A stretch of 64,000 bases of DNA from Euleptes europaea (Eukaryota > Chordata > Lepidosauria > Squamata > Sphaerodactylidae): contig NC_079322.1 in NCBI RefSeq assembly GCF_029931775.1, positions 79,917,326 through 79,981,325 on the forward strand. Reading direction: 5' to 3'. Position 1 is the stretch's first letter. Each line of letters begins with the position of its first letter. The translations under genes were made by a program, and so were the position numbers. Of this stretch, positions 1-11,792 are shown in pieces. The notes beneath the pieces were generated by a model. The model was not told where the DNA came from. It saw nothing but the letters and a program-made list of their open reading frames with translations, and made no database searches.

Positions 1-1443
1 CTGTTAGGTTGCTGCAGTCTTGGGAGGGGTGTGAAGAAAATCAGGATCCACCTCCAAAGAACAAATACCTTAGAGGAGCCCCAGGCTTGCCTGCCTTCCT
101 GCCTGCCTGCCACCAAGAGCTCCCTTCAAGGCGGAGGGAGGCCAGCTGGTGCCAGAAGATGCCCTGTGAGGGCTGGAAACTCTTGCTGGGGAGGCCTGTC
201 TGACGATTAGCAATTCTTTCTCTGGCAATTTCAAGATTGTTATTCTCCCTCTCCCCACTATTCATCCCCCCCCCCACGGCTCCCTAAACCACCACACGGG
301 AGCTGCCTCAGGACTGCGGGAGTTTGACTGCCAGTGGAACAGGAGCCTTTGCATTCATTTCAGCTGTTTATCAGTTTATGTCACTTGCTGCGGAAGGTGG
401 GCAGCAAGAAGAGTCTGAGGCACATGGCCCCAAGGCCTGGCTCCCCCGCCCTGCCAGCATCATGCTTGACAGACCCAACACCCCAGCCTAATAGCGAGCC
501 CCTTGGAAAGTAGCTCCATCTTCTCTGGGAAGTGCGGCTTTGCCATCTTCTTTGGGAAGTGCATGCAATATCTTGCAGGAAATGTCCATCAGCGGTTTTA
601 TGCTGGGCAGAGAGGCCAGACTTTGAGAAAGATTAAGTGGGTATCAAGTGGGCCTCTCAAACAAGCCTGCGGGTGGCCACTTCCACATCCCTGGCTGGTC
701 CGTCAGAAAGCTCAAAGTGGTCGTCCTGAAACACACCTGTAAGGGGGTGGAACTGACAAATATTAGAAAATGTGTCTTTCTCCATCAAGGACTAAACAAG
801 GATCGCAGACTTCTCCAAGCTGAGCAGGACTTTGCTTGGTGTTCCCTGACCTTTCCAGGCCCAGCCCACCTTGAGGAGTGCAAAAGCTTGTCCTCTTTCT
901 GCAAAAAAATGAGGCTTCCTCAATGGGCTTGGTCCAAAGCACCTGTCTTGGTCAGTAAGACAGAGGGAGGCAGGGGTGATGCCAGGCACAGCTGACATTC
1001 TGGTTGGGTCTGAAATCTCAGGAGCGGTGCAGCCATGCCAGCGGATCCAGCAGCCCGACACTAGGAGGCGTTTCCTTCCTTATTCAGAAAGAGAAGATCT
1101 TCTGTAAAAGGCAGTTTTCCAGATCCCCCATCTTGAAGTTGTACGTCTCTTTGTTGGGGGGAGGGAGACGTTGTGCTGTGTGGCTTGGCCCTGTGCCCCT
1201 CCCTGCCAGGCATCTTCATGGGGCCCTTCCACCTTCTTTGGGGCATTCCTAGGGTCTGCCCTCCCCAAGCCTGCTGGCCCAGCCACCTTTTTATTGCCTT
1301 TGTGTCCGGCTTTCCCCACAGAACACCAAGTACCTCCCGTCAGATTTCCACCAATACAGGGCAGGCCCAGACTGGCTGCTCCCATTGGGGAGCAGGCAGA
1401 GAGGGGAGGGGGGGCTTTGTACTTCGCCGTCCATTGCTTTAAG
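1..1443. other. No gene recognised (probably AGAP3 upstream intron)
   Basis: Ordinary unique DNA with short open frames only. None resembles the AGAP GTPase-like or first PH half. No clear repeat. A C-run lies near 268. Confidence 0.4.
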
Positions 1444-1510
1444 GGGCAGGGGCCGTGGCTTAGTGGCACAGTTTCTGCTTTGGGTCCTGGGTCCAATCCC
1501 CAGCAGCATT
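1444..1510 (+). mobile_element. tRNA-derived SINE head fragment
   Basis: GGCCGTGGCTTAGTGGCA (A-box like) and GGTCCAATCCCC (B-box like) are spaced as in a pol III tRNA promoter. Other copies of this SINE lie in reverse orientation around 45490, 47930 and 55320. Confidence 0.6.
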
Positions 1511-1511
1511 T

Positions 1512-1690
1512 CCAGTTGTGTGTGTGTAAAGTTGCAACCAACTAATGGCAACCCCAGCAAGGGGCTTTCAAGGCAGGGGAGAAGCAGAGGTGGTTTGTCA
1601 TTTCCTTCTTCTGCAGAGTCTTCCTAGGTGGTCTCCCAAGTACCAACCCAGCTTAGCTTCTGAGATATGACGAGATTGGGCTGCCCCACG
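1512..1690 (-). mobile_element. 5S-rRNA-derived SINE fragment
   Basis: The same family as the complete copy at 37884-38107: both share TGTGTGTAAAGT, the GGCAACCCC and GAGGTGGTTTG blocks, GGTGGTCTCCCAAGTACCAA and GCTTAGCTTCTGAGAT, which read on the minus strand as a 5S rRNA internal promoter. More diverged than the other copy. Confidence 0.65.
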
Positions 1691-2342
1691 CCGCCTTCCC
1701 TTCCCACCTTCAATTAGGTGATGCACAAGACCTCAAGCTGCTGCCGCCAGCCAGAGGAGACAAAACCGTCATGGGCGGAAGTAGCCTTCATCTGCTGGTG
1801 GGCTGACCTGGGCTAGATTCCCAGCTGGCTCCATTTGCAGAAGCCTCCAGAAGCCAGCTGTGGTCAGACTCAAGCCTCACAGGAAAGGCCAGTGGCTGTG
1901 CACTTCCACCCCAAGGTTGCAGGACGGGCTGGCCATGTCGACGAGCTGGCCGGCTGGGATGCTGGGCTCTGACTTGTGGTGCCGGCTACAAGGCATAGGG
2001 TGACTAAAAGAATGAAAACAGAACTGCCGACTCACAATAATACAAAATGCTTCAAAGCTCAACCCAAACAACTACCCATAACCTCAATGACAACAAACTC
2101 ATTACTCCAACAAAATGTAAGATGAAGATTTCAGTGGGACATGGTGTGTCCTCTACAGCTGGCACAGGTGGTAACAGAAGAGCAGGTCTAAGCTTAGAAA
2201 ACTAATTCTGTTATTTTAGGCAGCCTTCCTGTGGGCATTAAAGCCTGTGGCTGCAAGCTAAAGAGTTCTGGATCCCAGCCACTTCCTTTATATTGAAAGT
2301 GTCAGCTGCTCACGTGTCCAAAGACTGGTGACTGTTCCACAT
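1691..2342. other. No feature seen
   Basis: Unique-looking sequence between the 5S-type SINE and the hAT MITE; no open frame of note. Confidence 0.4.
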
Positions 2343-2734
2343 CAGAGGTCCCCGACCTTTTTGAGCCTCACAGCACCTTTGGAATTCTGACACAACGTGA
2401 TGGGCGCAGCCGCAAAATGGCTGCTGCAGGAGGCGGAGCCACCCACCCAATGGCTGCTGCAGGAGGCGGAGCCAGCCACCCAATGGCTGTTGCAGGAGGC
2501 GGAGCCAGCCACAAAATGGCTGCCACAGCTCACCTTCCGTCACACAGTGAAGATCCTTGTGCTGTGGTGGCAGCTGCTGCCAAAGTCCATGTTTTTAAAT
2601 ATCTGCACAGCCAATCAAATTTCCGATGACCAATCAGAAGCCTCACTGGAGAAAAGCCCCACCTGGCCTGCCCACTTTCTAAAACCACTTGGCAGGTGCC
2701 TTGGCGCCCATGGGCACCACATTGGGGACCCCTG
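2343..2734. mobile_element. hAT-like MITE with internal 33-base tandem repeats
   Basis: Ends CAGAGGTCCCCGACC and (reverse complement of the right end) CAGGGGTCCCCAA form terminal inverted repeats. Flanking 8-mers match at 5 of 8 positions (TTCCACAT/ATCTACAC), so an old 8-bp duplication is possible. Three copies of a 33-base unit with CAGGAGGCGGAGCCA lie at about 2415-2515. No transposase. Confidence 0.6.
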
Positions 2735-2944
2735 ATCTACACTGTCCTGAGCGTGGAAGAGAGCCCTTCAACCAGAGCACTGGCACTGTGCTAACCTCGT
2801 CCCTGAGGAACCAGCCCTAGGCCTCTGGGGCGTCTGAAGAGGGGCTCTCCATCCTCCACTCATCATCCGCCTCAGTTTGACCTCAGCAGGGAGAGTCTTT
2901 TGCACAAAGGTCAGAAAAGGGAAATTCAGGATGGCCTCCACTGC

Positions 2945-3470
2945 ATTTATGTTACAGAGTCCTGCAGGGATCCATCTTGTCCTCCGTGCTGTTCAACAGC
3001 TACATGAAGCCACTGGCTGAGATTGCAGAATACGCCCAGCTCTGTTTCTCCTTATCGGCAGAGCCAGGTGGGCCTGTGGAAGTTCTGGGCAGGAAGTTCT
3101 GGAGAAGGTGATGGGATGGGTGAGGGCCAATAAACTGAAGGACAGTCCAGGCAAGACTGAGGTGGCGTTGGCCAGTGGAGAAGCCACTCGGATGCTGTGG
3201 AATTCAGCCTGCCGTGGAGGGGATTGCCCCCCCTAAAGAGCAGGCTGTAGCCTGGGGATGCTGCTGGATTCTGGCCTGTGGTTGGAGACCCAGGTCTCCA
3301 GCGCCTGTGACCAACTGTTGCTGATACACCAGCTATGACCCTTCCATGAAAAATGCAACCTGGTCACGCTAGATTAGCCTCAAGGTGAGAGTACTGGAAT
3401 CCATTCCAGAAACCTCAACTGGTCCAAAATGCAGCTGCCAAGCTATTGTTGGGGGTGGGGGGTGGGGCAA
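2945..3470 (+). mobile_element. L2-like LINE fragment (reverse-transcriptase part)
   Basis: Broken reading of the QGSxLSxxLFNxYMKPL block (the FCTCCGTGCTGTTCAACAG region) followed by the ATKLKTVQAKTEV-like region with AATAAACTGAAGGACAG and CAAGACTGAGGTGGC. Old and full of stops. A G-rich run and CR1 sequence follow. Confidence 0.5.
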
Positions 3471-3672
3471 AACAAGGGCGGATGGGGAAGGCAAATGGCC
3501 ATCCCCCCTCCCCTGGCCACATCCCTCCAGTGGTGAGGATTGGTGCAGGACCAGCCCCAGTGAGGAGAATATCACCTCCCATGAGGGTGGCCTGGCCATT
3601 AGCACACACACCCAGTGCCAGAAGCTGGTCCTTACCTGTGAGGCTCTCGATGTCGTGGGACTGGAGTACGTA

Positions 3673-3760
3673 TAGAATCATAGAGTTGGAAGGGACCACC
3701 AGGGTCATCTAGTCCAACCCCTTGCACAATGCAGAAATTTGACAGCTACCTCCCCCACAC
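3673..3760 (-). mobile_element. CR1 LINE 3'-end fragment
   Basis: AATCATAGAGTTGGAAGGGA and CATCTAGTCCAACCCC are the inverted CR1 3' end. It lies about 200 bases before the 3' end of the longer CR1, in the same orientation. Confidence 0.8.
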
Positions 3761-3934
3761 ACACCCAGGACCTTCTGCAGTCCTGCCTGGCCCCCCTTTA
3801 AGGTCTGCCAACCATGGAGGTGCTACAACAGACATCTTGTTCTCACGCCATTGGCATGGCTATTGGGCTACTGAAGGATTGGGGCCCCGTCGTACCTTGA
3901 CCACAGAGATGGACAGGGAGAGTCTAGAAGCAGG

Positions 3935-6900
3935 AATCAGAATCATAGAGTTGGAAGGGACCACCAGGGTCATCTAGTCCAACCCCCTCACAATGCAGGA
4001 AATTAATAACTACCTCCCCGCCACATCCCCAGTGACCCCAACCCTCCCCCCGCCATGCAGGATCCCACAATCAAAGCACTCCCGACAGATGGCCATCCAG
4101 CCTCTGCTTAAAGACCTCCTAAGATGGGGACTCCACCACCCTCCGAGGCAGTGCATTCCACCATCGAACAGCCCTCACCATCAGAAAGTTCTTCCTAATG
4201 TTCAGGTGGAATGGCTTTTCTATTAGTTTAAATCCATTACTCCGTGTCCTAGTCTCTGAAGCAACAGAGAACAAGCTAGTTCTCTCATCAACATGACATC
4301 CTATCAAATATTTAAACATGGCTATCATGTCTCCCCTCGACCTTCTCTTCTCCAAACTAAACAAACCCAACTCCCTCTCTCCTCATAGGGCATGGATTCC
4401 AGACCTCTGACCATTCTGGTCGCCCTCCTTTGGACACACTCCAACTTGTCAACATCCTTCTTAAATTGTGGCGCCCAAAACTGGACACAGTATTCCAAGT
4501 GAGGTCTGACCAATGCAGAATACAGTGGTAGTATTACTTCCCTTGATCTAGACACAATAGTCCTATTGATGCAGCCCAGAATTGCATTGGCCTTCTTAGC
4601 CGCCATATCACACTTTTGACTTTCGTTCTTTCGTTCGTTCACTTTTGACTCATGTTCAGTTTGTGGTCCACTAAGACTCCCAGTTCTCTTTCACATGTAC
4701 TGTTGTCAAGCCGACTACCTCCCATCCTGTACCTGTGCATTATGTTGTGTCTGCCTAGGTGAAGTACCTTACACTTCTCCCTATTGAAATCCATTTTATT
4801 ACTTATGGCCCAGCTCTCCAGTTTATCAAGGTCATTCTGAACTCTGACCCTATCCTCCGGGGTATTAACTACCCCTCCTAACTTGGTGTCATCTGCAGAT
4901 TTGATTAGCATGCTCTCTATTCCCTCATCCAAGTCATTTATAAAAAATTTAAATAGTACCGGTCCCAGGACAGACCCCTGTGGTACCCCACTGGTCAGTC
5001 CTCTCCAGGATGAAGTTGTGCCATTAATGAGCACCCTTTGGGTTCGGTTGGTCAACCAATTACCAATCCACCTAACAGTAGCAGTGTCCAGCCCACATTT
5101 TACTAGCATTGTTTCAAGAAGATCATGGGGGACTTTATCAAAGGCTTTACTGAAATCAAGGTACACTACATCTACAGCATTCCCTTCATCTACCATACTT
5201 GTCACTCTTTCAAAAAAAGATATGAGAATTTGGCATGTTGACCCATGTTGACTGTCAGTGATCACGGCATTTCTTTCTAAGTGTCTACAGACCGTCTGTT
5301 TAATTATCTGCTCTAGTATTTTACCAGATATTGATGTCAGGCGATAATTGTTTGGGATTTCTTTTTCCCCCTTTTTAAAGATGGGGACCACATCTGCCCT
5401 CCTCCAGTCCACTGGAACTTCTCCTGTTCTCCATGAATTCTCAAAGATTATTGCCAGTGGTTCTGAAATCACTTCAGCCTGTTCTTTTAACACCCTTGGA
5501 TGCAGTTCATCTGGCCCTGGAGATTTGAATTCATTAAGAGTAGCCAGGTATTTCCGTACTATCTCAGTGTCTATACTATCCTGTAATTCCCCTATTGTAT
5601 CGTCTGCTCCATTATTCCCAGGTTGAGCACTATTCCCCTTTTGGGAAAAGACTGATACAAAAAAGGAGTTAAGTAATTCTGCCTTTTCTGCCTCCCCTGT
5701 TAATGACTCACCGTCCTCTCCACGCAATGACCCAATCATTACCTTGATCTTCCTTTTGTTTTGGACATACCCTTTTTTGTTGTTTTTAACTTCCCTGGCT
5801 AGCTGGAGCTCATTCTGCGCTTTAGCCTTCCTGACTTTCTCCCTACATGTTCTCCCTACTTGTTTGAATTCCTCTTTGTTGATTTCTCCCTTTTACCATT
5901 TCTTGTACACGCCCTTCTTAAATCCTTTCTCAACCAAACGTTCTTTAGACATCCACCCTGGTTTCTTCAAACCTCTACCTTTTTTTTCTCCTTGTGGGAA
6001 TTGATTGAAATTGCCCCTTCAGTATCTCCCTTTTAAGAATTTCCCATCCTTCATGTACTCCCTTCTCATTCAATATCCTCACCCACGGGATCACACCAAG
6101 TAGTTCCCTAAATTTATTGAAATCAGCTTCCTTAAAGTCTAGAGTACATTGGTTCTTGTAGGTTATCCGGGCTGTGTAACTGTGGTCTTGGTATTTACAC
6201 AGCCCGGATAACCTACAAGAACCAATGAACTCTGACCGTGAAAGCCTTCGACAATATCTAGAATACATGCTTGACTATTTCTTGCTTCTCTTTTCTGCTG
6301 TATAACAAACTCCAGGAGAACATGGTCACTCCCACCTAAAGATCCCACTCCTTCTACCCCATAAAACAAGTCATCATTATTGCTTATGATCAGATCCAAA
6401 ACAGCTGTTCCCCTTGCCGCTTCTTCCACTTTTTGGACTATGAAGTTGTCTGCTAGGGAAGTGAGGAATTTGTCGGACCTAGTTGTTTTGGCAGAGTTAG
6501 CCTTCCAACAGATGTCAGGTAATTGAAATCTCCCATTACTACTACATCTCTCTTTTTTGAATATTTGGACATCTGTTCCAGGAAAGCATCATCTAACTCT
6601 TCAGTCTGGCTTGGGGGTCTATAATATACCCCCACAATGACATCACTATTTTTCTCCCCCTTAATTTTTACCCATATGGTTTCAAGCTGGGTTCCAGTGT
6701 CTAAGTCCTGGATCTCCTCGCAGGTGTAATCATCCCTAACGTATAATGCTACTCCTCCCCCCTTTCAATTTGGTCTATTTCTCCATTCCAATCATGAGAC
6801 TTGTCCCACCAGGTTTCCGTAATGCCTATTATATCATATTTGCTTTGTACTATTAAAAGTTCTAGTTCATCTTGCTTATTTCCCATGCTCTGTGCATTAG

Positions 6901-7115
6901 TGTAGAGACACCTTAGACCACAGGTCCTTCCTTTTGGCAGCTTATTTAAGATGGTTTCCCTCCCGTTGTTAAGTTTTTGAACTGTCTTTCCTTGCGTATG
7001 TGCTACCCTCTGCAAATCTTTCATATCTATATTTGCAGTTAATGTCCTCACTTGAGGCTTTAAATTAACGTCTCACTCCCCCAGAATATTTAGTTTAAAG
7101 CCCTCCTTATCAGGA
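3935..7115 (-). mobile_element. CR1 LINE, long 5'-truncated copy
   Basis: About 3.2 kb on the minus strand. The endonuclease part has CLYTNAQSMGNKQDELE (about 6900), IGITETWWDKSHDWN and VVVMGDFNY. The reverse-transcriptase part (about 4640-5740) has VVPIFKKGEKEIPNNYR, VVYLDFSKAFDKVPHDLL, SGVPQGSVLGPVLF and SADDTKLGG (FADDTK in most CR1s), then [20 protein letters not shown] near 4500. The 3' end is at about 3935 with the usual ATTCT-like tail. ORF1 is absent. The pol frame is broken in several places, one of them by the Penelope-type insertion at 6150-6256. Not active. Confidence 0.93.
6150..6256. mobile_element. Penelope-type fold-back fragment inserted in CR1
   Basis: TTGGTTCTTGTAGGTTATCC and its exact inverse flank a short centre, followed by a tail ending GCCTTCGACAAT. 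Flanked by a 12-base direct repeat TCTAGAGTACAT / TCTAGAATACAT (6138-6149 and 6257-6268), so it jumped into the CR1 after that copy landed. Same family as 27771-28022 and 60249-63854. Confidence 0.7.
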
Positions 7116-7404
7116 AGCGTCATGGGGATCCGTTGGGGAAAGGAGAACCACATATTGAAAAGCAGGGAAGACTCTGCTGGGGGCGGGGGGGGGGATGTCG
7201 GAAAAAGGCCCGCCCAGGCAGCATGAGGGGCCTTCCAGGGCAGAGGGTTCGCAAGACCTTTGGGGTGGGGCTGCTCCCCTGGCCTCCAAAGCAGCGGGCC
7301 CGGGAGGGTCTCTGGTCACTGCCCTCCCTACCTTCCCCTGCCTGCTGGCTGCCCCTCCACTCCCCTCCAGCAAGGAAGATGGATGTGGCAGTCAGGAACC
7401 CAGC

Positions 7405-7495
7405 GCCAGCTAATTACCCTTCCGAGTATGTCTTGTAAATTAAGGGCTAATTAGAGGCAGAGTCAGTGTCATGGTTTTACACGTGTTCTTGAGGC
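7405..7495. promoter_or_regulatory. AT-rich island with TAATTA motifs (candidate enhancer)
   Basis: Contains GCTAATTACC, GTAAATTAAG and GCTAATTAGAGG in 50 bases, embedded in GC-rich DNA. It is not part of any repeat recognised here. Conserved-noncoding status is inferred from its composition only. Confidence 0.4.
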
Positions 7496-8489
7496 GCTGA
7501 ACCAGAGGGAGGGGGGCAAGCCACCAGGCAAGGCAAGGCTGTTGCCAGCGGTGGGGGGGGGGGGGAAGGCACCGAGGCACACCTGATCCCTCCAGGGACC
7601 CTGGCATCCTGCCTTTCTGGCCTGTCTGTCACAGCCAGGGCTGTGTGTGGCTGCAGCTCAGAGCAAATTGCCTCCTACTGATCGGGCAGACGGGATCCAG
7701 GCAGCACTCAGCCACTGGGGCTGCCTGGGACTGGGACCGGTTCTGCCTCTTTTAGCCTCGGGAGCTCTGCCACTGGACCCCTCCCCATTGTTTGAGCCCC
7801 CCTGCAGAGCTGCGCTCTTTCTAGAAACCAGGGTGTGGCTCCTGCTGGCTTCCAGGTTGTGATGCCCAGCCCCGGGGTTGCCATCTCTGGCTCCCTGCCA
7901 GCCGCTCTCAGCCTGTTGGCAAACAGAGTGGCCCGTTGCCCTCCCGATCTGTGAGGCTGTAAGCAAGCCCTGTACTGCAGGGATCTTGCTGTGCCTGTCA
8001 TAGCAGTAGCCCAACGTGGGGGCGTGGCATGGCGTGGAGCTCTTCTATGGCTGCCTGTCGGCTCTCTTGGGGTCCGTCCTCTCCACAACCCTGGCCGGGC
8101 CCTTCTGGACTGCTGGTGGCCCACAGAGCCTTTTGCCATAGGAGCATCAGGTGGGCAGCTCGGCCCCCACCCTGAGAGATTTCTAATGCTACCAGTTTGG
8201 GGGGGGCTATATCCCAGGGTTTCAACAACTCGCATAACAGCCAGAGCTGGCGGAGGATCTGCCTTTCTCAGGACACCCACTTTGCATGGGAAAAGGCAGA
8301 ACGGACAGGGACCTCTGGTCGTTTAGGGGGTTAGAGAAACCAAACCCACCCTAAACCCTTGAAAGAACTCTGCAAATCTTCCTTGAGGCTCCCCGCCCAC
8401 CCCCACCCCCCACGCGCAAGAAAAGGTGGAGCTTTTTTTAAAAAAATGCTGCTTGGGTTTGTTTGTTTTTTAAACCCAGGACTTTGTCT
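7496..8489. other. Unique DNA, nothing assigned
   Basis: GC-rich with G-runs (7551-7564, 8200). Open frames on both strands lack recognisable proteins. The stretch around 8190-8300 is AT-poorer than the flanking islands. Confidence 0.4.
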
Positions 8490-8660
8490 TCTTGGAAATG
8501 CAGGAGGCAGATTTTTGCGTAAACGCGAGTGTGAGGCAGAATGTCCGGAACAGTTTCGAGAATGCCGCATGAATGTGCATTATCATTAATTGCAGAACAG
8601 TTTATATTTCAAATGGCTTTTTAAAAAGCAAATCGAAGCATAGGGCTTTCATGGATGTTG
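8490..8660. promoter_or_regulatory. Candidate conserved noncoding island
   Basis: A unique-looking stretch with GAATGTGCATTATC, ATTAATTGCAG and TTTAAAAAGC, typical in texture of ancient conserved noncoding DNA. It lies upstream of AGAP3 exon a, just before a LINE 3' fragment. No open frame of note. Confidence 0.4.
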
Positions 8661-8850
8661 GCTAAGGGGAACCTCCATATTTAGAGGCAGTTTACCTCTG
8701 AATACTAGTAGCTGGTGGCAAGGGAACAGCAGAGGAGGGCTGTTGCCTTTGTGTTCTGACTGAGCCCTCTGGCTGGCTCCTGCATGAGGCAAGATGCCGG
8801 ACTAGACGGGCGCTCAGCCGGATCCAGCAGGAGAGCTTCCAATGAGCTTT
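8655..8850 (+). mobile_element. CR1-like LINE 3' fragment
   Basis: AACCTCCATATTTAGAGGCA, GCCGGACTAGACGGGC and GGATCCAGCAGG match the 3' UTR type also seen at 49760-50630. Confidence 0.5.
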
Positions 8851-9466
8851 CCTGCCACAGTTCTTAACACAACCCTGTAAGGTAGGCCCCTGTCTAGCGA
8901 GGGTGGCATGCCGAAGGCTGAGGCCCAGAGTCTGCTTCGATCGGCTTTTGTGTCACTGTGGGGAAGCAGCCCGGCAGCCGGCTGTCTCGCTGCTCTAAAG
9001 CTGACCGATAGGAAGGGCATTTGCCCCCAAGGCCTGAGCTCCACCTGGGACATGCCCTGGCATTTGCCCGCTGCACAGTGGGGCTTCCTTGGGCCCCTTG
9101 GGCCAGGGTGGGTTCTTGCTGGAGCCCCTGGGGAGCCTTGGAGGTGGCCTTGGGCTGGGGCTCCTGTGACTGGGCCTGGCCTACTCTCCAGAGTCTCTCC
9201 CTGCCCCGGAGAGCCTGGAAGCGGGGGGCTCAGCCCTGGACCTCCTGCCAGCCTCCCCGGGTGTGCCAGTCCAAGGGGGGTGGGGGCAGACCCTCCAGGG
9301 CTGGGCGGGGAGCCCAGCTCTGCCCCACGGGGGCGACCCAGCGAACACGGGAAGGCGGGCCAATGCAAATGCCACCCTCCAGGGCCACCACATGCCCCAA
9401 GGGCCGATGCGCGTGAGGCGCCGTGCTGGAGTGCTCTCCCAGGACCGGGCCTGTCTCCCCCTGCAG

Positions 9467-9634
9467 GTGCGCCCCACTCGGCCAGCAGCACCTCCCTGCA
9501 CTCAGAGCGCTCCAGTGGCAACCTGCTGGGCTTCGGCGTGAAGCTGGAGGGCCTGCACCAGCGCTCGTACTCCGTCTCCAGCGCAGACCAGTGGAGCGAG
9601 GCCGTGGCCGCCCCCAGCGGCACGCCCAACCCCG
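9467..9634 (+). CDS. AGAP3: AGAP3 exon a: PH-domain insert, Ser-rich
   Basis: Preceded by CTGCAG and followed by GTGAGT; enters with two bases of a split codon and leaves with one. Encodes residues 1-55 of the visible part, including SASSTSLHSERSSGNLLGFG and LHQRSYSVSSADQWSEA, typical of the Ser-rich insert that splits the PH domain in AGAP1/AGAP3. No catalytic residues lie here. The SYSVSS and SSTSLHS stretches are plausible phosphorylation sites (inference). Confidence 0.93.
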
Positions 9635-9764
9635 GTGAGTGAGGCCGGCCGATGCCGGCGGGGACAGGAGGGGAGGCCTGGCTGCCTGGCCCTGGGTCTG
9701 GCGGGAGGGGAGGGCAGGGGGCTCCAGGGCGGGGTGGCGCTCCAGCCGGCCCGGGTCACCTGCT

Positions 9765-10170
9765 GCTAATTCACCCCTTTCGCCGCGCAGCCACTTTGGC
9801 GAATTGGAAAATAAATGCCTGCGCGCGGCATCCATCACTCGGCGCGGCCGCCGCACTCAAAAGGCAGTTAAATGCACATCAAGAGTGGCGGCGGCGGCGG
9901 CGCCATTTGCACGCCTGCCTGCCCGCCCGCCCTGCGCCGTTCTCATTAGCGCGCCCGCCCGCTCCCGGGGGCTTTCGCAGTTTAAAGAGAGCCTCTTTAT
10001 GATCATTACCGGAGTCCGACTGCGCCGCCGCCATTTGCAGCCGGGGAGGCTCCTCATTTGTAACTGTGAAAAACTATCAATTTCAGCGCGCCCGATGCAG
10101 CGCCTCCATCATTGGGCCCATCAGCTCCCTGCTGGAAGCGAATTAATCAGACTGTTACTGCTGATGGGGC
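9765..10170. promoter_or_regulatory. Candidate conserved noncoding element, about 400 bases
   Basis: Begins 130 bases after AGAP3 exon a. Alternates CpG-rich blocks with ordered motifs: GAATTGGAAAATAAATG, AAGGCAGTTAAATGCAC, CTCTTTATGATCATTACC, CTATCAATTTCAG, CATCATTGGGCCCATCAG and GCGAATTAATCAG. The texture, with homeodomain, SOX- and TGATCA-like sites, resembles ultra-conserved developmental enhancers. No protein reading fits. Confidence 0.5.
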
Positions 10171-11104
10171 AGAGAGAGAGAGCGAGCGGCGAGGAGGGGG
10201 AGCCAGCCGGGCGGCGGGAGCGCGCCTGCCCCTGCCCAAGCGGGGTGCCGGGAAGCCCTTTCTCAGGCTGCTTGGCCCTCCTGCCCTGTTGCCAGAGTCT
10301 CGCATGGGGTCGTCCCCCTGCCCATACAAAAGAAGATCCTGTCGGAGGAGGCGGAGAGAGGCTGCCTGGAGCGGCAGAAGCCTTCCTCTGCCCAGAATGC
10401 TTCTGTGCCCCAGGAGTCCCTGGGCATTGCAAAGCTGGTGGGGGCGAGGGGGGGGAGTTCCAAAGGCACCCACCCCCAGCCTTTTGGTGTGCATGCAAGG
10501 AAAATGACTTTGGGATCAGGGCCAAGGCAGGGGCCTCAGCTGAGGATCACGGGGAATGGGGGGCCGGGAGAGGGAGCCCTGCAGCGGCCAGACGCGCAAA
10601 GGGACGCAGGGCCAGAAGCTGGGCTGGCAGCTGGCTGGCAGATCTCAGGGCCAGACTTCAGGTGCTGCTCTTGGGGTTGCTGGCAGATCTGCTGCAAAAA
10701 GCAACCGGGTGGGGGCGGGTGCCAGGGAATGGGTGTTTCCCTCTCCTGCTCTCCAGCATCATTCAGTCTGCCTTTGCCCCATTCTGGGGGGGGGGGGGGA
10801 GCTCATTTCATTCTGCAGCATGGGGAGCTAACCCCCTCCTACCCATCACTGAAGTTAGAGCCACGTGGGCAGGGAGCAGCTGCTTTTTGGAGCCAAACTT
10901 CGCATCTGGGGAGCCAGTGAGAGATTCCCCCCCCCCCCCCCGTGTGCCATGTAGCTTGGGAAAGAGCTTTCTCTGCCCGAGGCCCCATGGAGCAGCTGCC
11001 AGTCAGAGTGCAGCTCTGAGGGAGAGGGTCCTGTGTGGTCTGAGGCAGGAGGTTTGGTGGCACCCTGGAGGCAAGCTCTGCTTGTGCTAGTTGGCAAAGT
11101 CCAG
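10171..11104. other. GC-rich AGAP3 intron, no feature
   Basis: Long open frames here come from GC composition. G/C runs at about 10789 and 10927. No conserved-looking block after 10170. Confidence 0.45.
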
Positions 11105-11345
11105 TGACTAGAAGAAGAGTTGGTTTTTATACCCAGCTTTACTGTGAGGAGTTTCAGAGTGGCTTACAATCGCCTCTCCCTTGCCCCAACAGACACCTTG
11201 TGAGGTAGGTGGGGCAGAGAGAGTTCTGAGAGAGCTGTGACTGGCCCCAGGTCACCCAGCAGGCTGCATGTGGAGGAGTGGGGAATCGAACCCAGCTGTC
11301 TGGTTTAGAGTCCACCACTGTTAACCATGACACCTTGCTGGCTGT
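11105..11345 (-). mobile_element. tRNA-derived SINE
   Basis: Inverse of the copy at 42064-42303: GAAGAAGAGTTGGTTTTTAT tail, GGCTTACAATCGCC, CACCTTGTGAGGTAGG and GGAATCGAACCCAGC (inverted B box). About 240 bases, of the common squamate type. Confidence 0.8.
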
Positions 11346-11554
11346 AAAGGAGAAGAAGTCTGGCTGCGCTTCCAGAGAGGCGCGCCTCTGAGGAGCAAGA
11401 GTCCGAGCAGTAGCTCCTGACCACCAGTTGCTTTCATACCCCAAGGTGGGGGTCCAGACGGAACCAAAGGGGCCTGTGCCAGCAGGCAGACTGACCGCTT
11501 CCCCACCACTGCTGCAGGCCATCAACCACCGGGGTGGAAGTGAGGCTCACGCCT

Positions 11555-11792
11555 TTGGTTATTTGTTCACCTCATTTATACCCCACCTTTCCTCCCCAGT
11601 GGGGGCCCAAAGCAGCCTACGTCATTCTCCTCACCTCTATTTTATCATCACAACAACAGCCCTGTGAGACAGGTGAGGCTGAGACTGGGTGACTGGCCCC
11701 AGGTTACCTAGCAAGCTTCCATGCAAAGTGGGGATTTGAACCTGGGTCTCCCAGATCTGAGTGTGACACTTTGACCGCTAGGCCAAGCTGCA
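11555..11792 (-). mobile_element. tRNA-derived SINE, second family
   Basis: ATTTATACCCCACCTTTCC, CAACAGCCCTGTGAGACAGG, GACTGGCCCCAGGTTACC and GATTTGAACCTGGGTCTCCC (inverted B box). The host of the microsatellite at 28175-28333 is the same family. Confidence 0.75.

Noticed and set aside
1-9466. Upstream AGAP3 exons (GTPase-like domain, first PH half)
   Set aside because: Searched for EWKKKYVTL-type and GTPase-like readings; none found.
9639-11090. A 480-codon plus-strand open frame after AGAP3 exon a
   Set aside because: It continues through a canonical donor into intron DNA, has GC-driven composition and overlaps a noncoding island; no protein family.
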